A stretch of 64,000 nucleotides of DNA from an uncultured Pseudomonadota bacterium (GTDB lineage: Bacteria > Pseudomonadota > Gammaproteobacteria > Methylococcales > Methylomonadaceae): assembly GCA_903870545.1 (NCBI GenBank), contig CAIQDI010000031.1, positions 62,001-126,000 on the forward strand, read 5' to 3'. The stretch's first letter is position 1; each line of letters begins with the position of its first letter. The position numbers and the translations under genes were made by a program. The notes below the pieces were generated by a model. It worked only from the letters and a program-made list of their open reading frames with translations, did no database searches and had not been told where the DNA came from. Below are positions 20,143 to 28,477 of this stretch, in pieces.

Positions 20143-20805
20143 TTAGCGTGTATTGTAAACTATGATGGTTTTTCCGTGCGACGAAATAACGTTTTTTTTT
20201 TCTAATTCTTTCAAAGCCCGCCCCGCCATTTCCCGCGAACAACCGACAATTCGCGCAATTTCTTGTCGTGAAATATGCAATTGCATTCCGTTTGGGTGAG
20301 TCATCGCATCGGGCGATTTAGACAAATCCACCAACGTATGAGCAATGCGTCCTTCAACATCAATAAACGCCAATTCGCATAATTTTTGACTGGTGGTCAA
20401 CAATCGTTCCGACAGTTGAACGCCAATAATATGCAAAATATCAGGCGCGTAATGCAGCAATTCTTGGCGCAAAACTTCTCTAAGTCGAACGTAACTAATT
20501 TCAGCTAAGACGCACGTTTCACGGGTTCGGACGTTCACTTTGCGGATTTCTTCACCTTTGAAAATACCAATTTCGCCAATAAATTCATTTTTGTTTAAAT
20601 AAGCCAAAATTAGCTCATGACCTGTTTCGCTATCTTCATTTTCTGCACAAACCGCGACAGAGCCTTCAATGATAAAAAATAACCGATCGCCAATATCACC
20701 GATATTGATGATATTTATCTTGCTGGGATACGTTTTTAAATGGCAAAAATTTAAAAACGCCGCAAGAGCTTCTCGGTAAATGGGTTGTGTATAAATGGAT
20801 TTCAT
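20143..20805 (-). CDS. crp: cAMP receptor protein / Vfr-type transcription factor
   Basis: 220 aa from the ATG at 20805; a GTG four codons upstream (20817) is possible and neither has a strong Shine-Dalgarno sequence. Strong similarity to enterobacterial CRP along its length: GSVAVCAEN, FIGEIGIF, LAFIDVEGRIAHTL, SPDAMTHPNGMQ and the recognition helix GCSREMAGRALKELE with Arg, Glu and Arg where CRP contacts TGTGA. In the cAMP pocket the phosphate-contacting Arg is kept but the following Ser of E. coli CRP is Lys here (EEIRKVNVR), while the Thr-Ser pair (LLTTSQKL) is kept. It is divergently placed from a lipoprotein gene. Confidence 0.88.
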   Translation of the reverse strand: MKSIYTQPIYREALAAFLNFCHLKTYPSKINIINIGDIGDRLFFIIEGSVAVCAENEDSETGHELILAYLNKNEFIGEIGIFKGEEIRKVNVRTRETCVLAEISYVRLREVLRQELLHYAPDILHIIGVQLSERLLTTSQKLCELAFIDVEGRIAHTLVDLSKSPDAMTHPNGMQLHISRQEIARIVGCSREMAGRALKELEKKNVISSHGKTIIVYNTR

Positions 20806-20845
20806 CTTATGTAACACCGAAGGGAATGAAAAAATAAACAGCGCG

Positions 20846-20873
20846 TTGCTTTTTTGCGTGGTTCCAGCATAAT
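20846..20873 (+). promoter_or_regulatory. Possible sigma-70 promoter of the lipoprotein gene
   Basis: TTGCTT (20846-20851) and CATAAT (20868-20873) are separated by 16 bp and would start transcription about 20 bp before the lipoprotein ATG. Assigned by eye only, in the short divergent crp/lipoprotein interval. Confidence 0.35.
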
Positions 20874-20902
20874 GACATTTTACCTATTTTCCATTCAAAT
20901 TT

Positions 20903-21349
20903 ATGAAAAAAAAATCCTTTATAAAAAGTATGTGTGTCAGTTTCAGCCTGGCAACGGTACTATTCATGGTTGGTTGTTCCGATGAAAAAACCTCCACCGA
21001 TAAAACACCCGCGACAAATTCTGAAAAGGTTCCGGTTAGCCACACGTTACTCAATTCGACCGTCACCTCGAGCGACAAACAAAAATTTGAACATACGTTT
21101 GAAAATCAATGCGTTCAACGTGAATTGAAAAATTCGGCGAATCCTGAAAATGACAAAGTCCGCGTTGGCAAAGCCTGTGAATGTATCGCTACGTTTATGA
21201 TGAAAGATTTAACGGCGATTGAAGCAGAGAAATTCTTAATCGAACATGAAAACGCACAATCGTTGACGATTAAATATGAAAACGCGGCGTATCATTGTTT
21301 ACAACAAAAAACACCGCCGACTGCGCCGCATTTGTTTGGTAAGCCGTAA
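20903..21349 (+). CDS. Lipoprotein of unknown function
   Basis: 148 aa. It has a lipoprotein signal peptide with basic start (MKKKSFIK), hydrophobic core and lipobox-like FMVGC followed by SDEK. The mature part has a polar linker and a compact helical segment with four cysteines (FENQCVQREL, GKACECIATF, AYHCLQQ) that might form disulfides. No family recognised. It stands between crp and fdxA on the plus strand, with fdxA 62 bp downstream. Confidence 0.6.
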   Translation: MKKKSFIKSMCVSFSLATVLFMVGCSDEKTSTDKTPATNSEKVPVSHTLLNSTVTSSDKQKFEHTFENQCVQRELKNSANPENDKVRVGKACECIATFMMKDLTAIEAEKFLIEHENAQSLTIKYENAAYHCLQQKTPPTAPHLFGKP

Positions 21350-21411
21350 CTTTCTGCTAAAATGCACCGGTTTAAATAACCCCACCATTATCTTTTTTGA
21401 GATTTAAAATT

Positions 21412-21735
21412 ATGGCTTTTGTTGTTACTGAAAATTGTATTAAATGTAAATTCACGGATTGCGTGGATGTTTGTCCCGTTGATTGCTTTCACGTTGGCCC
21501 GAATTTTTTAGTCATTGATCCAGATGAATGTATCGATTGCACCTTGTGCGAACCAGAATGCCCAGCGAATGCGATTCACGCCGAAGATGAAGTGCCAGAA
21601 GGTCAAGAAATCTTCATTCAATTGAATGCGGAATTATCAAAACTTTGGCCGGTGATTACCGCTGTTCAAGATGCGATGCCGGATGCGGATGAATGGAACG
21701 GAAAACCCGGTAAATTAGCGTTATTGGAAAGATAG
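21412..21735 (+). CDS. fdxA: Ferredoxin, 7Fe type
   Basis: 107 aa from the ATG at 21412 ([14 protein letters not shown]). Small cytoplasmic electron carrier of the FdxA family with one [3Fe-4S] and one [4Fe-4S] cluster. Cys pattern visible: C-x2-C-x4-C-x3-CP at the N-terminus ([18 protein letters not shown]) and [12 protein letters not shown] in the second site. The C-terminal extension ([20 protein letters not shown]) is characteristic of FdxA. A terminator follows. Confidence 0.95.
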   Translation: MAFVVTENCIKCKFTDCVDVCPVDCFHVGPNFLVIDPDECIDCTLCEPECPANAIHAEDEVPEGQEIFIQLNAELSKLWPVITAVQDAMPDADEWNGKPGKLALLER

Positions 21736-21755
21736 TTTTATCCGCTTTGCTACAC

Positions 21756-21787
21756 AAAAATCCGCTTTCATTAGCGGATTTTTTTTG
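21756..21787. terminator. Bidirectional terminator after fdxA
   Basis: Perfect 8-bp stem AATCCGCT/AGCGGATT with a 5-nt loop, A run before and seven or more T after. It lies 20 bp after fdxA and 10 bp beyond the stop of the convergent transglycosylase gene, so it probably serves both. Confidence 0.88.
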
Positions 21788-21796
21788 TTTCAAATC

Positions 21797-22534
21797 CTAC
21801 GATTTTTGTTTGTATAACGCCATTACCTGCCGAACGTAATTTTGCGTTTCTGGATAGGGCGGAATCGAATTATTGTGGCGCAACACCGAATTTTCTCCGG
21901 CGTTATACGCCGCAATCGCCAAATCTAAACTGTTCGGAAATAAATCCATCAAATGCCGTAAATAGCGCGTACCACCGTTGATATTTTGTTCGGGATTATT
22001 GCTATCCAAGACACCAAAACGACTTGCCGTCGCAGGCATCAATTGCATTAAACCGACCGCGCCCGCCGAAGAAATGGCATCGGCGCGATAAGCCGATTCG
22101 GTTTGAATCACCGCGTGTAACAATTTCTCATCAACCTGATGGCGCACTGCCGCTTGCGCGATTAAAAAATTAAATCTTCTTTTGTTCGGATTGCTATAAA
22201 ACGAAGTCGTTGTCGGCGAATACGACGCATTGAAAAACTGTGGTGGCGCATTTTGTGCGGGAACGGTCACTTTCATTTTGCTAATTAAGATCACATCGGA
22301 ACGCGGTTTGTCGGTATAAATAACGTGTTTTGCGCCATCTTGATATTTATAAAAATAGCCCGCCGTAGACGTGGTAGAAGTCGCCACTGTTTTAATAATA
22401 GGTTTTTCTGACACGGTGGCGGCTTTATTGGTGTAACTAATCACGCCATTATTGCCAATCACTTTTTTATAAATGTCCGCGTTCGCTGTTTCGCTACAGC
22501 CCATCATTAACAAAATAATTATTTCCTTACGCAT
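21797..22534 (-). CDS. Lytic transglycosylase (SLT domain, DUF4124-like N-terminus)
   Basis: 245 aa. It cleaves peptidoglycan glycan strands in the periplasm. N-terminal signal sequence, then a DUF4124-like segment (IYKKVIGNNGVISYTNK), a linker and a C-terminal SLT domain: AVIQTESAYRADAISSAGA (catalytic Glu), GLMQLMPATASRFGV, INGGTRYLRHLM and AIAAYNAGE. The signal sequence contains MMGCSE, so it could be a lipoprotein or an ordinary secreted protein. It lies 13 bp downstream of purT on the same strand. Confidence 0.88.
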   Translation of the reverse strand: MRKEIIILLMMGCSETANADIYKKVIGNNGVISYTNKAATVSEKPIIKTVATSTTSTAGYFYKYQDGAKHVIYTDKPRSDVILISKMKVTVPAQNAPPQFFNASYSPTTTSFYSNPNKRRFNFLIAQAAVRHQVDEKLLHAVIQTESAYRADAISSAGAVGLMQLMPATASRFGVLDSNNPEQNINGGTRYLRHLMDLFPNSLDLAIAAYNAGENSVLRHNNSIPPYPETQNYVRQVMALYKQKS

Positions 22535-22547
22535 AAAATTAACACCT

Positions 22548-23747
22548 TTAATCTGTTGTCATCACCATTGCTTTTGCAGCATAAACCGCATTCTTGCGTG
22601 CTGTATCGGCAGAATCGGCAATTGCTAAAGTCACACCCATGCGTCGATTGACAAAAGCATCGGGTTTGCCAAACAAACGTACGTCCGTATTTGGCACACT
22701 TAACGCCTTTTCTAAACCGTGATAACTCAAACCGTGCGCGTCAATTGGGCTTAAAATAACGGCACTCGCGCCGGCACTTTTTAATTCCGTATTGACCGGC
22801 AAACCCAAAATAGCGCGAGCGTGCAAATCGAATTCCGTTTGCGTTTGCGTCAACAACGTCACCATTCCCGTGTCGTGCGGACGCGGACTGACTTCGCTAA
22901 ACCACACGTCATCGCCAGAAATAAATAATTCCACGCCGAATAATCCCAATCCGCCCATCGCGTCGGTGATTTTTTTCGCAATCACTTGTGAATTCATAAT
23001 CGCTTGCTCTGTCATCTGTTGCGGCTGCCAACTTTCGCGATAATCGCCATTTTCTTGAATGTGTCCAATCGGTTCGCAAAAATGCGTTTCCACTTCGCCC
23101 TTCCCATTCAACGCCCGAACGGTTAGTAAGGTAATTTCAAACTCAAAATCAATTTTGCCTTCGACAATCACTTTTCCGGTATCGACACGCCCACTATTTT
23201 TGGCATAATCCCACGCGGTTTGTAATTCGTCAGCGGTTTTCACCATCGATTGACCTTTGCCCGACGACGACATCGTTGGTTTGATAAAACACGGATAACC
23301 AATGCCGTTTTTGACCGCCGTTTTTAATTCATCAAACGATTCTGCAAACGCATAACGCGAAGTCGGAATTTTCAGGGTTTCAGCCGCCAGCGTGCGAATG
23401 CCTTCGCGGTTCATCGTTAATTGAATCGCTCGCGCATTTGGCACAATCGTACAATCGCCTTGCGCTTCAATTTCTGCTAATACATTCGTTGCCAGAGCTT
23501 CAATTTCGGGAATAATAAAATGCGGTTTTTCCTGTGCAATGACGGTTTTTAATGCTTCAGCGTCGGTCATATCGACCACATAAAAACGGTGTGCGACAGC
23601 GTGCGCGGGCGCGTTGGCATAACGATCCACTGCAATCACTTCTACGCCGAAACGTTGTAACGAAATGACCAATTCTTTGCCTAATTCGCCGCTTCCCAAT
23701 AACATCGCTTTTGTCGAATTTGGAGTTAATGCTGTGCCTAATTTCAT
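22548..23747 (-). CDS. purT: Formate-dependent phosphoribosylglycinamide formyltransferase
   Basis: 399 aa, normal PurT length. This ATP-grasp enzyme formylates GAR with formate and ATP in purine synthesis, independent of folate. Visible: [20 protein letters not shown] (N-terminal nucleotide-fold loop), [13 protein letters not shown] (ATP-binding loop), [10 protein letters not shown], and the metal/substrate region [13 protein letters not shown]. An AAGG precedes the ATG at 23747. It is the likely first gene of a two-gene unit with the transglycosylase. Confidence 0.96.
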   Translation of the reverse strand: MKLGTALTPNSTKAMLLGSGELGKELVISLQRFGVEVIAVDRYANAPAHAVAHRFYVVDMTDAEALKTVIAQEKPHFIIPEIEALATNVLAEIEAQGDCTIVPNARAIQLTMNREGIRTLAAETLKIPTSRYAFAESFDELKTAVKNGIGYPCFIKPTMSSSGKGQSMVKTADELQTAWDYAKNSGRVDTGKVIVEGKIDFEFEITLLTVRALNGKGEVETHFCEPIGHIQENGDYRESWQPQQMTEQAIMNSQVIAKKITDAMGGLGLFGVELFISGDDVWFSEVSPRPHDTGMVTLLTQTQTEFDLHARAILGLPVNTELKSAGASAVILSPIDAHGLSYHGLEKALSVPNTDVRLFGKPDAFVNRRMGVTLAIADSADTARKNAVYAAKAMVMTTD

Positions 23748-23805
23748 GCGTTTTTGACCTTAAAGTGAATTGAAAATTATACACGGTGCGAATCAATTAT
23801 TAGCA

Positions 23806-23832
23806 TTCACGTTGTATATAGTTGTATATAAT
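23806..23832 (+). promoter_or_regulatory. Possible promoter of the first histidine kinase, at a tandem decamer
   Basis: A perfect TATAAT (23827-23832) lies at the end of a direct duplication of GTTGTATATA (23811-23820 and 23821-23830). The -35 candidate TTCACG is weak (15-bp spacing). This would give a leader of about 90 nt before the ATG at 23930. Confidence 0.35.
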
Positions 23833-23929
23833 AGGGGAATTGCCAAACGCCGATAGTCAAACAGCCGTCAAAATAATAAAAAAATTGACTATCATTGCTC
23901 GCGTGATTTTAACAAATACTCAGAAAATT

Positions 23930-25339
23930 ATGACACTAAAAACTGATGATTGTATCGCCACCATTATTGCAAAACTCAATCTGCTTACGATAGAGCTTGA
24001 ATTTCAAAATTCTGAAAAAGAAAAACGCGCCGCTGAACTAATTATTGCTAACCAAGAACTTGCCTTTCAAAATTCTGAAAAAGAAAAACGTGCCGCTGAA
24101 TTGGTGATTGCTAACCAAGAACTGGTGTTCCAAAACACTGAAAAAGAAAAACGTGCTGCTGAACTAATTATTGCTAACGAAGAACTCGCCTTTCAGAGTT
24201 CTGAAAAAGAAAAACGTGCCGCTGAATTGGTTATTGCTAACGAAAAAATTATCATTGTGAATCAAGAATTTGTCAGGGCAAATGAACAACTCATTTTTCA
24301 GAGTTCCGAAAGAGAAAGGCAAGCGGTAGAACTTGCGGTGATTAAAATTACAAGTTCCGAACGAGAAAAACACGCTACAGAATTACTCAAAGCGAACGAC
24401 TACCTTTCTTACGCCAATGAAAAAATTGCCATGAATCTACAAGAACTGTCCGTTTTAAATGATTATAAGGAAAGGCAAAACCTCGAAATTACCCTGGCGT
24501 ATAAGCAAAATGAAATTTTAAATCAGCACCTAAATCACATGCAAAAATTAGAAAGCATTGGACGATTAACGTCTGGCATTGCTCATGATTTTAATAATAT
24601 CTTGGCGTGTGTGATGGGTTACAACGAAATGAATCAATATATTGCAGATGATATTACCGAGACGACATTAAAAACGGAGCTTGAATACAACACACGACAA
24701 ATTGACTCGGCGAGTAGACGCGCGGCGGAGTTAATTAACAAAATGCTGACGTATTGTCGCCAAGATACCGCCAAAAAACAAATGAACGTACAACCGACAC
24801 ACCAGGTTATTAAAGAAGTCCTCGATATGTTACGTCCCGCCTTGACCAGTCAAATCAAAATTGAATTTAAAAACCAATGCAACATCAACAACAACAATAA
24901 CAACGATTGTGAAACATGCGGTGTTTTCAAGTCACGGAAAGAGTGCTTCGGAAATATTGAAATTGATGCCATCGATTTACATCAAATTCTGACTAATTTA
25001 GCGGTTAATGCCCGCGATGCCATGAAAGAACGCGGCGGCGTGATTACCATTTCATTAAATACGGTAACGTATCGAGACGTACATTGTGTTGCGTGTGCAA
25101 AAGTATTGACGGGTGAATTCATCGAATTAAGCCTGTCAGATAACGGCACCGGTATTGATTCCGTCATTATTAGCCGCATTTTCGATCCCTTTTTTACCAC
25201 GAAAGAACAAGGTGAAGGCACAGGTTTAGGTTTATCAACGTTGAGCGGTATGGTGCATAGTTCAAATGGACATATTTTGGTGGATTCCGTATTGGGTGAA
25301 GGCACGACGTTCAGATTATTATTTCCCACTGTCAATTAG
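23930..25339 (+). CDS. Cytoplasmic sensor histidine kinase with long coiled-coil repeat
   Basis: 469 aa from the ATG at 23930; an upstream TTG would add 36 codons without domain support. No transmembrane segment is seen. Residues about 20-110 are four near-identical 21-residue coiled-coil repeats (FQNSEKEKRAAELIIANQEL type) plus degenerate ones. Then the dimerisation/phosphoacceptor box SIGRLTSGIAHDFNNILA and an HATPase domain: N-box LTNLAVNARDAM, SLSDNGTGID and FFTTKEQGEGTGLGLS. Between them lies a Cys-bearing insertion (CETCGVFKSRKEC) that the paralogue lacks; CVACAKVL is shared. No receiver domain or response regulator is adjacent. It is followed by a paralogous kinase after 39 bp. Confidence 0.88.
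   Translation: MTLKTDDCIATIIAKLNLLTIELEFQNSEKEKRAAELIIANQELAFQNSEKEKRAAELVIANQELVFQNTEKEKRAAELIIANEELAFQSSEKEKRAAELVIANEKIIIVNQEFVRANEQLIFQSSERERQAVELAVIKITSSEREKHATELLKANDYLSYANEKIAMNLQELSVLNDYKERQNLEITLAYKQNEILNQHLNHMQKLESIGRLTSGIAHDFNNILACVMGYNEMNQYIADDITETTLKTELEYNTRQIDSASRRAAELINKMLTYCRQDTAKKQMNVQPTHQVIKEVLDMLRPALTSQIKIEFKNQCNINNNNNNDCETCGVFKSRKECFGNIEIDAIDLHQILTNLAVNARDAMKERGGVITISLNTVTYRDVHCVACAKVLTGEFIELSLSDNGTGIDSVIISRIFDPFFTTKEQGEGTGLGLSTLSGMVHSSNGHILVDSVLGEGTTFRLLFPTVN
24002..24253 (+). repeat. Tandem 63-bp coding repeat, four copies
   Basis: Four units start at 24002, 24065, 24128 and 24191, each encoding a 21-residue coiled-coil heptad block with the EKEKRAAEL core. DNA identity between units is high and the unit is a multiple of three, so copy number could change by slippage or recombination without breaking the frame. 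Confidence 0.9.
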
Positions 25340-25378
25340 CACATAATCCACTAAATGCTTTTCAGCGTTGAGAAAAAT

Positions 25379-27265
25379 ATGAATGGAAAGGGAAAAATTT
25401 TAGTGTCTTCGGTTTTGTTGCTGGGATTAGCTACGACAGGCGCGGCGAGTTATTGGGTGGAATCAAATACTAAACGATATGAATATCTAAAATTTATCCA
25501 GGAATCCAAAGAAATTGAACAAAAAATAAAGGCGCGATTAGATGCACATGAACAAACGCTATTGAGCGGATCGGCATTTTTTGAATCTTCGACCGAAGTC
25601 ACGCGCGACGATTTTAAAATTTACGCTACGCGGTTACTTAAAAATGAACATTTTAACGGCATTCAAGCGTTAGGTTTTGCAAAATGGATTAAACCCGAAC
25701 AACTCGACGCGCATAAAAAAGCAATTCGCAAAACGGGTTTTCCTAATTATGAAATTAAACCCCACGGGCAGCGTGACGCTTACACGTCTATTATTTACAT
25801 TGAGCCTTTTGAGGGGCGAAACTTACGCGCGTTTGGTTACGATATGTATTCTGAACCGGTGCGTCATACGGCAATGGCAATGGCGCGTGATGAAAATCAA
25901 GTGACCTTATCCGGCAAAGTAATTCTAGTTCAAGAAACCGACCAAGATGTTCAAGCGGGAACGTTGATGTATTCGCCTATTTATGAAAACAACAAACCGT
26001 TGGACACGGTGGAACAGCGTCAAAATGCGATATTCGGCTGGATTTATAGCCCGTTTCGGATGACCGATTTGCTTCATAATATCGTGGGTAACAGCACATT
26101 ACATTTGCATATTTACGATGGCGATAGTGTAGAACCTGAAAATTTGTTGTACCAACATGCGGAGGATTTACTCACCGTGATTTTTTTTGAACAGCGACGA
26201 GTTGTTTTCAATGGCAGAGTGTGGACGCTGTATTTTGAGGAATCGGCACCGTGGAATTCGAGTCACACTTGGATAACCGCCACCGTCGGCATCGTTATTA
26301 GTTTATTGTTTTTTCTTTTCCTCCGCGCTTATTTGATGGTACAAAATCGTGAAGCAAGATTGATTATTCAACACGCGGCTCAAGAACTGATTAACCAAGA
26401 ACTGCTGTTTCACAAAGCCGCCAATGAGGAACTTCTTCGGCAAAACCTCGAAAAAGAAAAGCGAGCTGCCGAATTGGCGTTGGCTAACGATGCAAAAGAA
26501 GCGTTACGTCTTCAAGTGAATCAAATGCAAAAAATCGAAAGTATTGGACGACTGACTTCGGGCATTTCTCATGATTTCAATAATATCTTGGCGTGTATGT
26601 TGGGTTATAACGAACTGAATAAATATATCAGTGCCGAAATGACGAATGAAACATTGTGCGAGGAATTGAAATACAACACTAAACAAGTTGATATTGCCGG
26701 ACAACGCGCCGTGACGTTAATTAAAAAAATGATGGCGTATTCGCGCCAAGAGGCAAAAAAAGAAGGCATGAATGTGAAGCCCACGCCCGAAGTAATCGCC
26801 GAAGTCGTAACGATGTTACAGCCCGCGTTAACCAGTCAAATCAAATTGGAAGTCGCCTTACATTGTGACGACACCGTTCAAATTGACGTAATGGATTTAC
26901 ATCAAATTCTCACTAATTTAGCGGTTAATGCCCGCGATGCCATGAAAAAACACGGCGGCGTGATTACGATTTCATTGAATAAGGTGATGAATTTGAAGGC
27001 GCAGTGTGTGGCGTGCGCGGAAACACTGGAAGGCGATTTTATCGAATTAAGTTTATCCGATAACGGCACGGGCATTGAACCGCCAACCATTATTCGCATG
27101 TTTGATCCGTTTTTCACCACTAAACAAGTGGGCGAAGGGACGGGGTTAGGTTTATCAACCGTGAGCGGTATGGTGCATCATTCACACGGGCATATTTTGG
27201 TCGATTCCACGTTGGGTCAAGGTACGGCGTTCAGATTGTTATTTCCGCCTGCTGTTTTAGGCTAA
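25379..27265 (+). CDS. Membrane sensor histidine kinase with CHASE domain
   Basis: 628 aa from the ATG at 25379 (GAG 6 nt upstream; a start at 25355 would add 8 residues). N-terminal transmembrane helix (ILVSSVLLLGLATTGAASYW), an extracytoplasmic CHASE-type ligand domain of about 250 residues (RLDAHEQTLLSGSAFFESS; YIEPFEGRNLRAFGYDMYSEP), a second helix near residue 305-325, one copy of the EKEKRAAEL coiled coil, then SIGRLTSGISHDFNNILA and an HATPase domain (LTNLAVNARDAM, TGLGLSTVSGMV). The kinase half is strongly similar to the preceding gene, indicating duplication. No partner regulator in the window. Confidence 0.9.
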   Translation: MNGKGKILVSSVLLLGLATTGAASYWVESNTKRYEYLKFIQESKEIEQKIKARLDAHEQTLLSGSAFFESSTEVTRDDFKIYATRLLKNEHFNGIQALGFAKWIKPEQLDAHKKAIRKTGFPNYEIKPHGQRDAYTSIIYIEPFEGRNLRAFGYDMYSEPVRHTAMAMARDENQVTLSGKVILVQETDQDVQAGTLMYSPIYENNKPLDTVEQRQNAIFGWIYSPFRMTDLLHNIVGNSTLHLHIYDGDSVEPENLLYQHAEDLLTVIFFEQRRVVFNGRVWTLYFEESAPWNSSHTWITATVGIVISLLFFLFLRAYLMVQNREARLIIQHAAQELINQELLFHKAANEELLRQNLEKEKRAAELALANDAKEALRLQVNQMQKIESIGRLTSGISHDFNNILACMLGYNELNKYISAEMTNETLCEELKYNTKQVDIAGQRAVTLIKKMMAYSRQEAKKEGMNVKPTPEVIAEVVTMLQPALTSQIKLEVALHCDDTVQIDVMDLHQILTNLAVNARDAMKKHGGVITISLNKVMNLKAQCVACAETLEGDFIELSLSDNGTGIEPPTIIRMFDPFFTTKQVGEGTGLGLSTVSGMVHHSHGHILVDSTLGQGTAFRLLFPPAVLG

Positions 27266-27322
27266 AATAACCGTCAACCGCTACAATACCAGCATCATGT
27301 CATTTTTAGGTAAAACCAAAAC

Positions 27323-27919
27323 GTGAATTTAGAATTAACAACGACTTTAACAACTCGATTACCCACGCAAAACGGCGAGTTTGTGCTGCATTATTATCAA
27401 ACCAATCAAGATGAAAAAGAGCATTTAGCGTTAGTGAAAGGCGACGTTACCGAACAGGAAAATGTGCCGGTGCGGGTGCATTCGGAATGTTTGACCGGCG
27501 ATGTCTTTGGCTCGCGGCGCTGTGATTGTGGCGAACAATTGGCGCGGGCGATGCAATATGTTGAAAAATCGGGTTGTGGTGTGGTGATTTATTTACGTCA
27601 AGAAGGGCGCGGCATTGGTTTGTTTCACAAGCTGCAAGCCTACAATTTGCAAGATAACGGTCTCGACACAGTAGACGCGAATTTAGCGTTAGGCTATTTA
27701 GCGGACGAGCGCGAATACAGTGTGGCGGCAGCTATTTTGAACGATTTAAACATTCGTTCGGTGGCGTTGTTAACCAATAATCCAGCCAAAATTGAAGCAT
27801 TGAAATCGTTAGGCATTAACGTGGTCGGGCGGTTGCCGCTGGTGGTGCCGTCAAATGACGATAACGTGGATTATTTAAAAACGAAAGCGACGAAAATGGC
27901 GCATGTATTTAATAATTGA
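27323..27919 (+). CDS. ribA: GTP cyclohydrolase II
   Basis: 198 aa, family length about 200. It opens GTP to give the pyrimidine precursor, the first step of riboflavin synthesis. Zinc-site Cys residues in HSECLTGDVFGSRRCDCGEQ and the catalytic region LRQEGRGIGLFHKLQAYNLQD are intact. The start is a GTG at 27323; TTAGG lies 12 nt upstream. A nine-codon frame from an ATG at 27297 ends in a TGA that overlaps this GTG. No FMN riboswitch was recognised upstream. Confidence 0.95.
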   Translation: MNLELTTTLTTRLPTQNGEFVLHYYQTNQDEKEHLALVKGDVTEQENVPVRVHSECLTGDVFGSRRCDCGEQLARAMQYVEKSGCGVVIYLRQEGRGIGLFHKLQAYNLQDNGLDTVDANLALGYLADEREYSVAAAILNDLNIRSVALLTNNPAKIEALKSLGINVVGRLPLVVPSNDDNVDYLKTKATKMAHVFNN

Positions 27920-27935
27920 TGTGACGCAGGATTAA

Positions 27936-28067
27936 AGCAAATCCCCCAGCCCTATCGGGCTGCCCCTTCAAAAAGGGGGCGAAAGATTAAAACGCAACGG
28001 CTTTTGATTTACCGTCTTTTCCCCCTTTTTGAAGGGGGAGGCGGTGATAGCCGCAGGGGGATTTGCT
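27936..28067. repeat. Long palindromic G/C-run repeat element, intergenic copy
   Basis: About 132 bp bounded by inverted ends AGCAAATCCCCC and GGGGGATTTGCT. Each arm contains its own smaller hairpin (CCCCTTCAAAAAGGGG-like). The arms are imperfect reverse complements around an AT-rich middle. It lies between ribA and the DUF2782-type gene and could also act as a terminator. Related copies occur at 38286, 40913 and 54821. Confidence 0.85.
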
Positions 28068-28120
28068 CCACGCTCACTTCAATCAATAACAGATTCTACT
28101 CTCTCAAAAAAGGAAAAATT

Positions 28121-28465
28121 ATGCGCCGTTTACTGCTCATCTATTTATTGCTGTTACCATTTGTCAGCTATGCCGTTGAAGACGACGCGCCGCCCCGTTT
28201 GGAAAATGTACCCGATGTTCCCGAATCGCCGGCGCGGGTGAAAAGTGGTGAAACCTTAGAACCTGACATCACGATTATTCGCAAAGGTAAAAAAACGATT
28301 CAGGAATATCGGCGCAGCGGCAAATTGTATATGGTGAAAATCATTCCTGACGTGGGTTTGCCGTATTATTTACACGATACGGACGGCGACGGCAAAATGG
28401 ATGTGCGAAGTAATCAAATGGATCGTGGCGCGGATGTGAATATGTGGAATGTGTTGGAATGGTAA
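28121..28465 (+). CDS. Small secreted protein, DUF2782-like
   Basis: 114 aa from the ATG at 28121, with AGGA 7 nt upstream. Signal peptide (MRRLLLIYLLLLPFVSYA), a Pro/Glu-rich linker, then a compact C-terminal domain with the pattern IIRKGKKTIQEYRRSGKLYM and PYYLHDTDGDGKMD, which I recognise as DUF2782-like. Function unknown; the DTDGDGKMD loop resembles a calcium-binding loop but may be coincidental. It lies 13 bp upstream of a membrane-protein gene. Confidence 0.75.
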   Translation: MRRLLLIYLLLLPFVSYAVEDDAPPRLENVPDVPESPARVKSGETLEPDITIIRKGKKTIQEYRRSGKLYMVKIIPDVGLPYYLHDTDGDGKMDVRSNQMDRGADVNMWNVLEW

Positions 28466-28477
28466 GGGAGTGGGCGC

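Noticed and set aside
24002-24253. Regular 63-bp repeats as a CRISPR array
   Set aside because: Units are contiguous without unique spacers and are translated as a heptad coiled coil within a kinase.
27936-28067. G/C-run repeats as CRISPR or as a tRNA/attachment site
   Set aside because: The structure is a single palindrome with inner hairpins, no spacers, no cloverleaf; related copies lie in genes.
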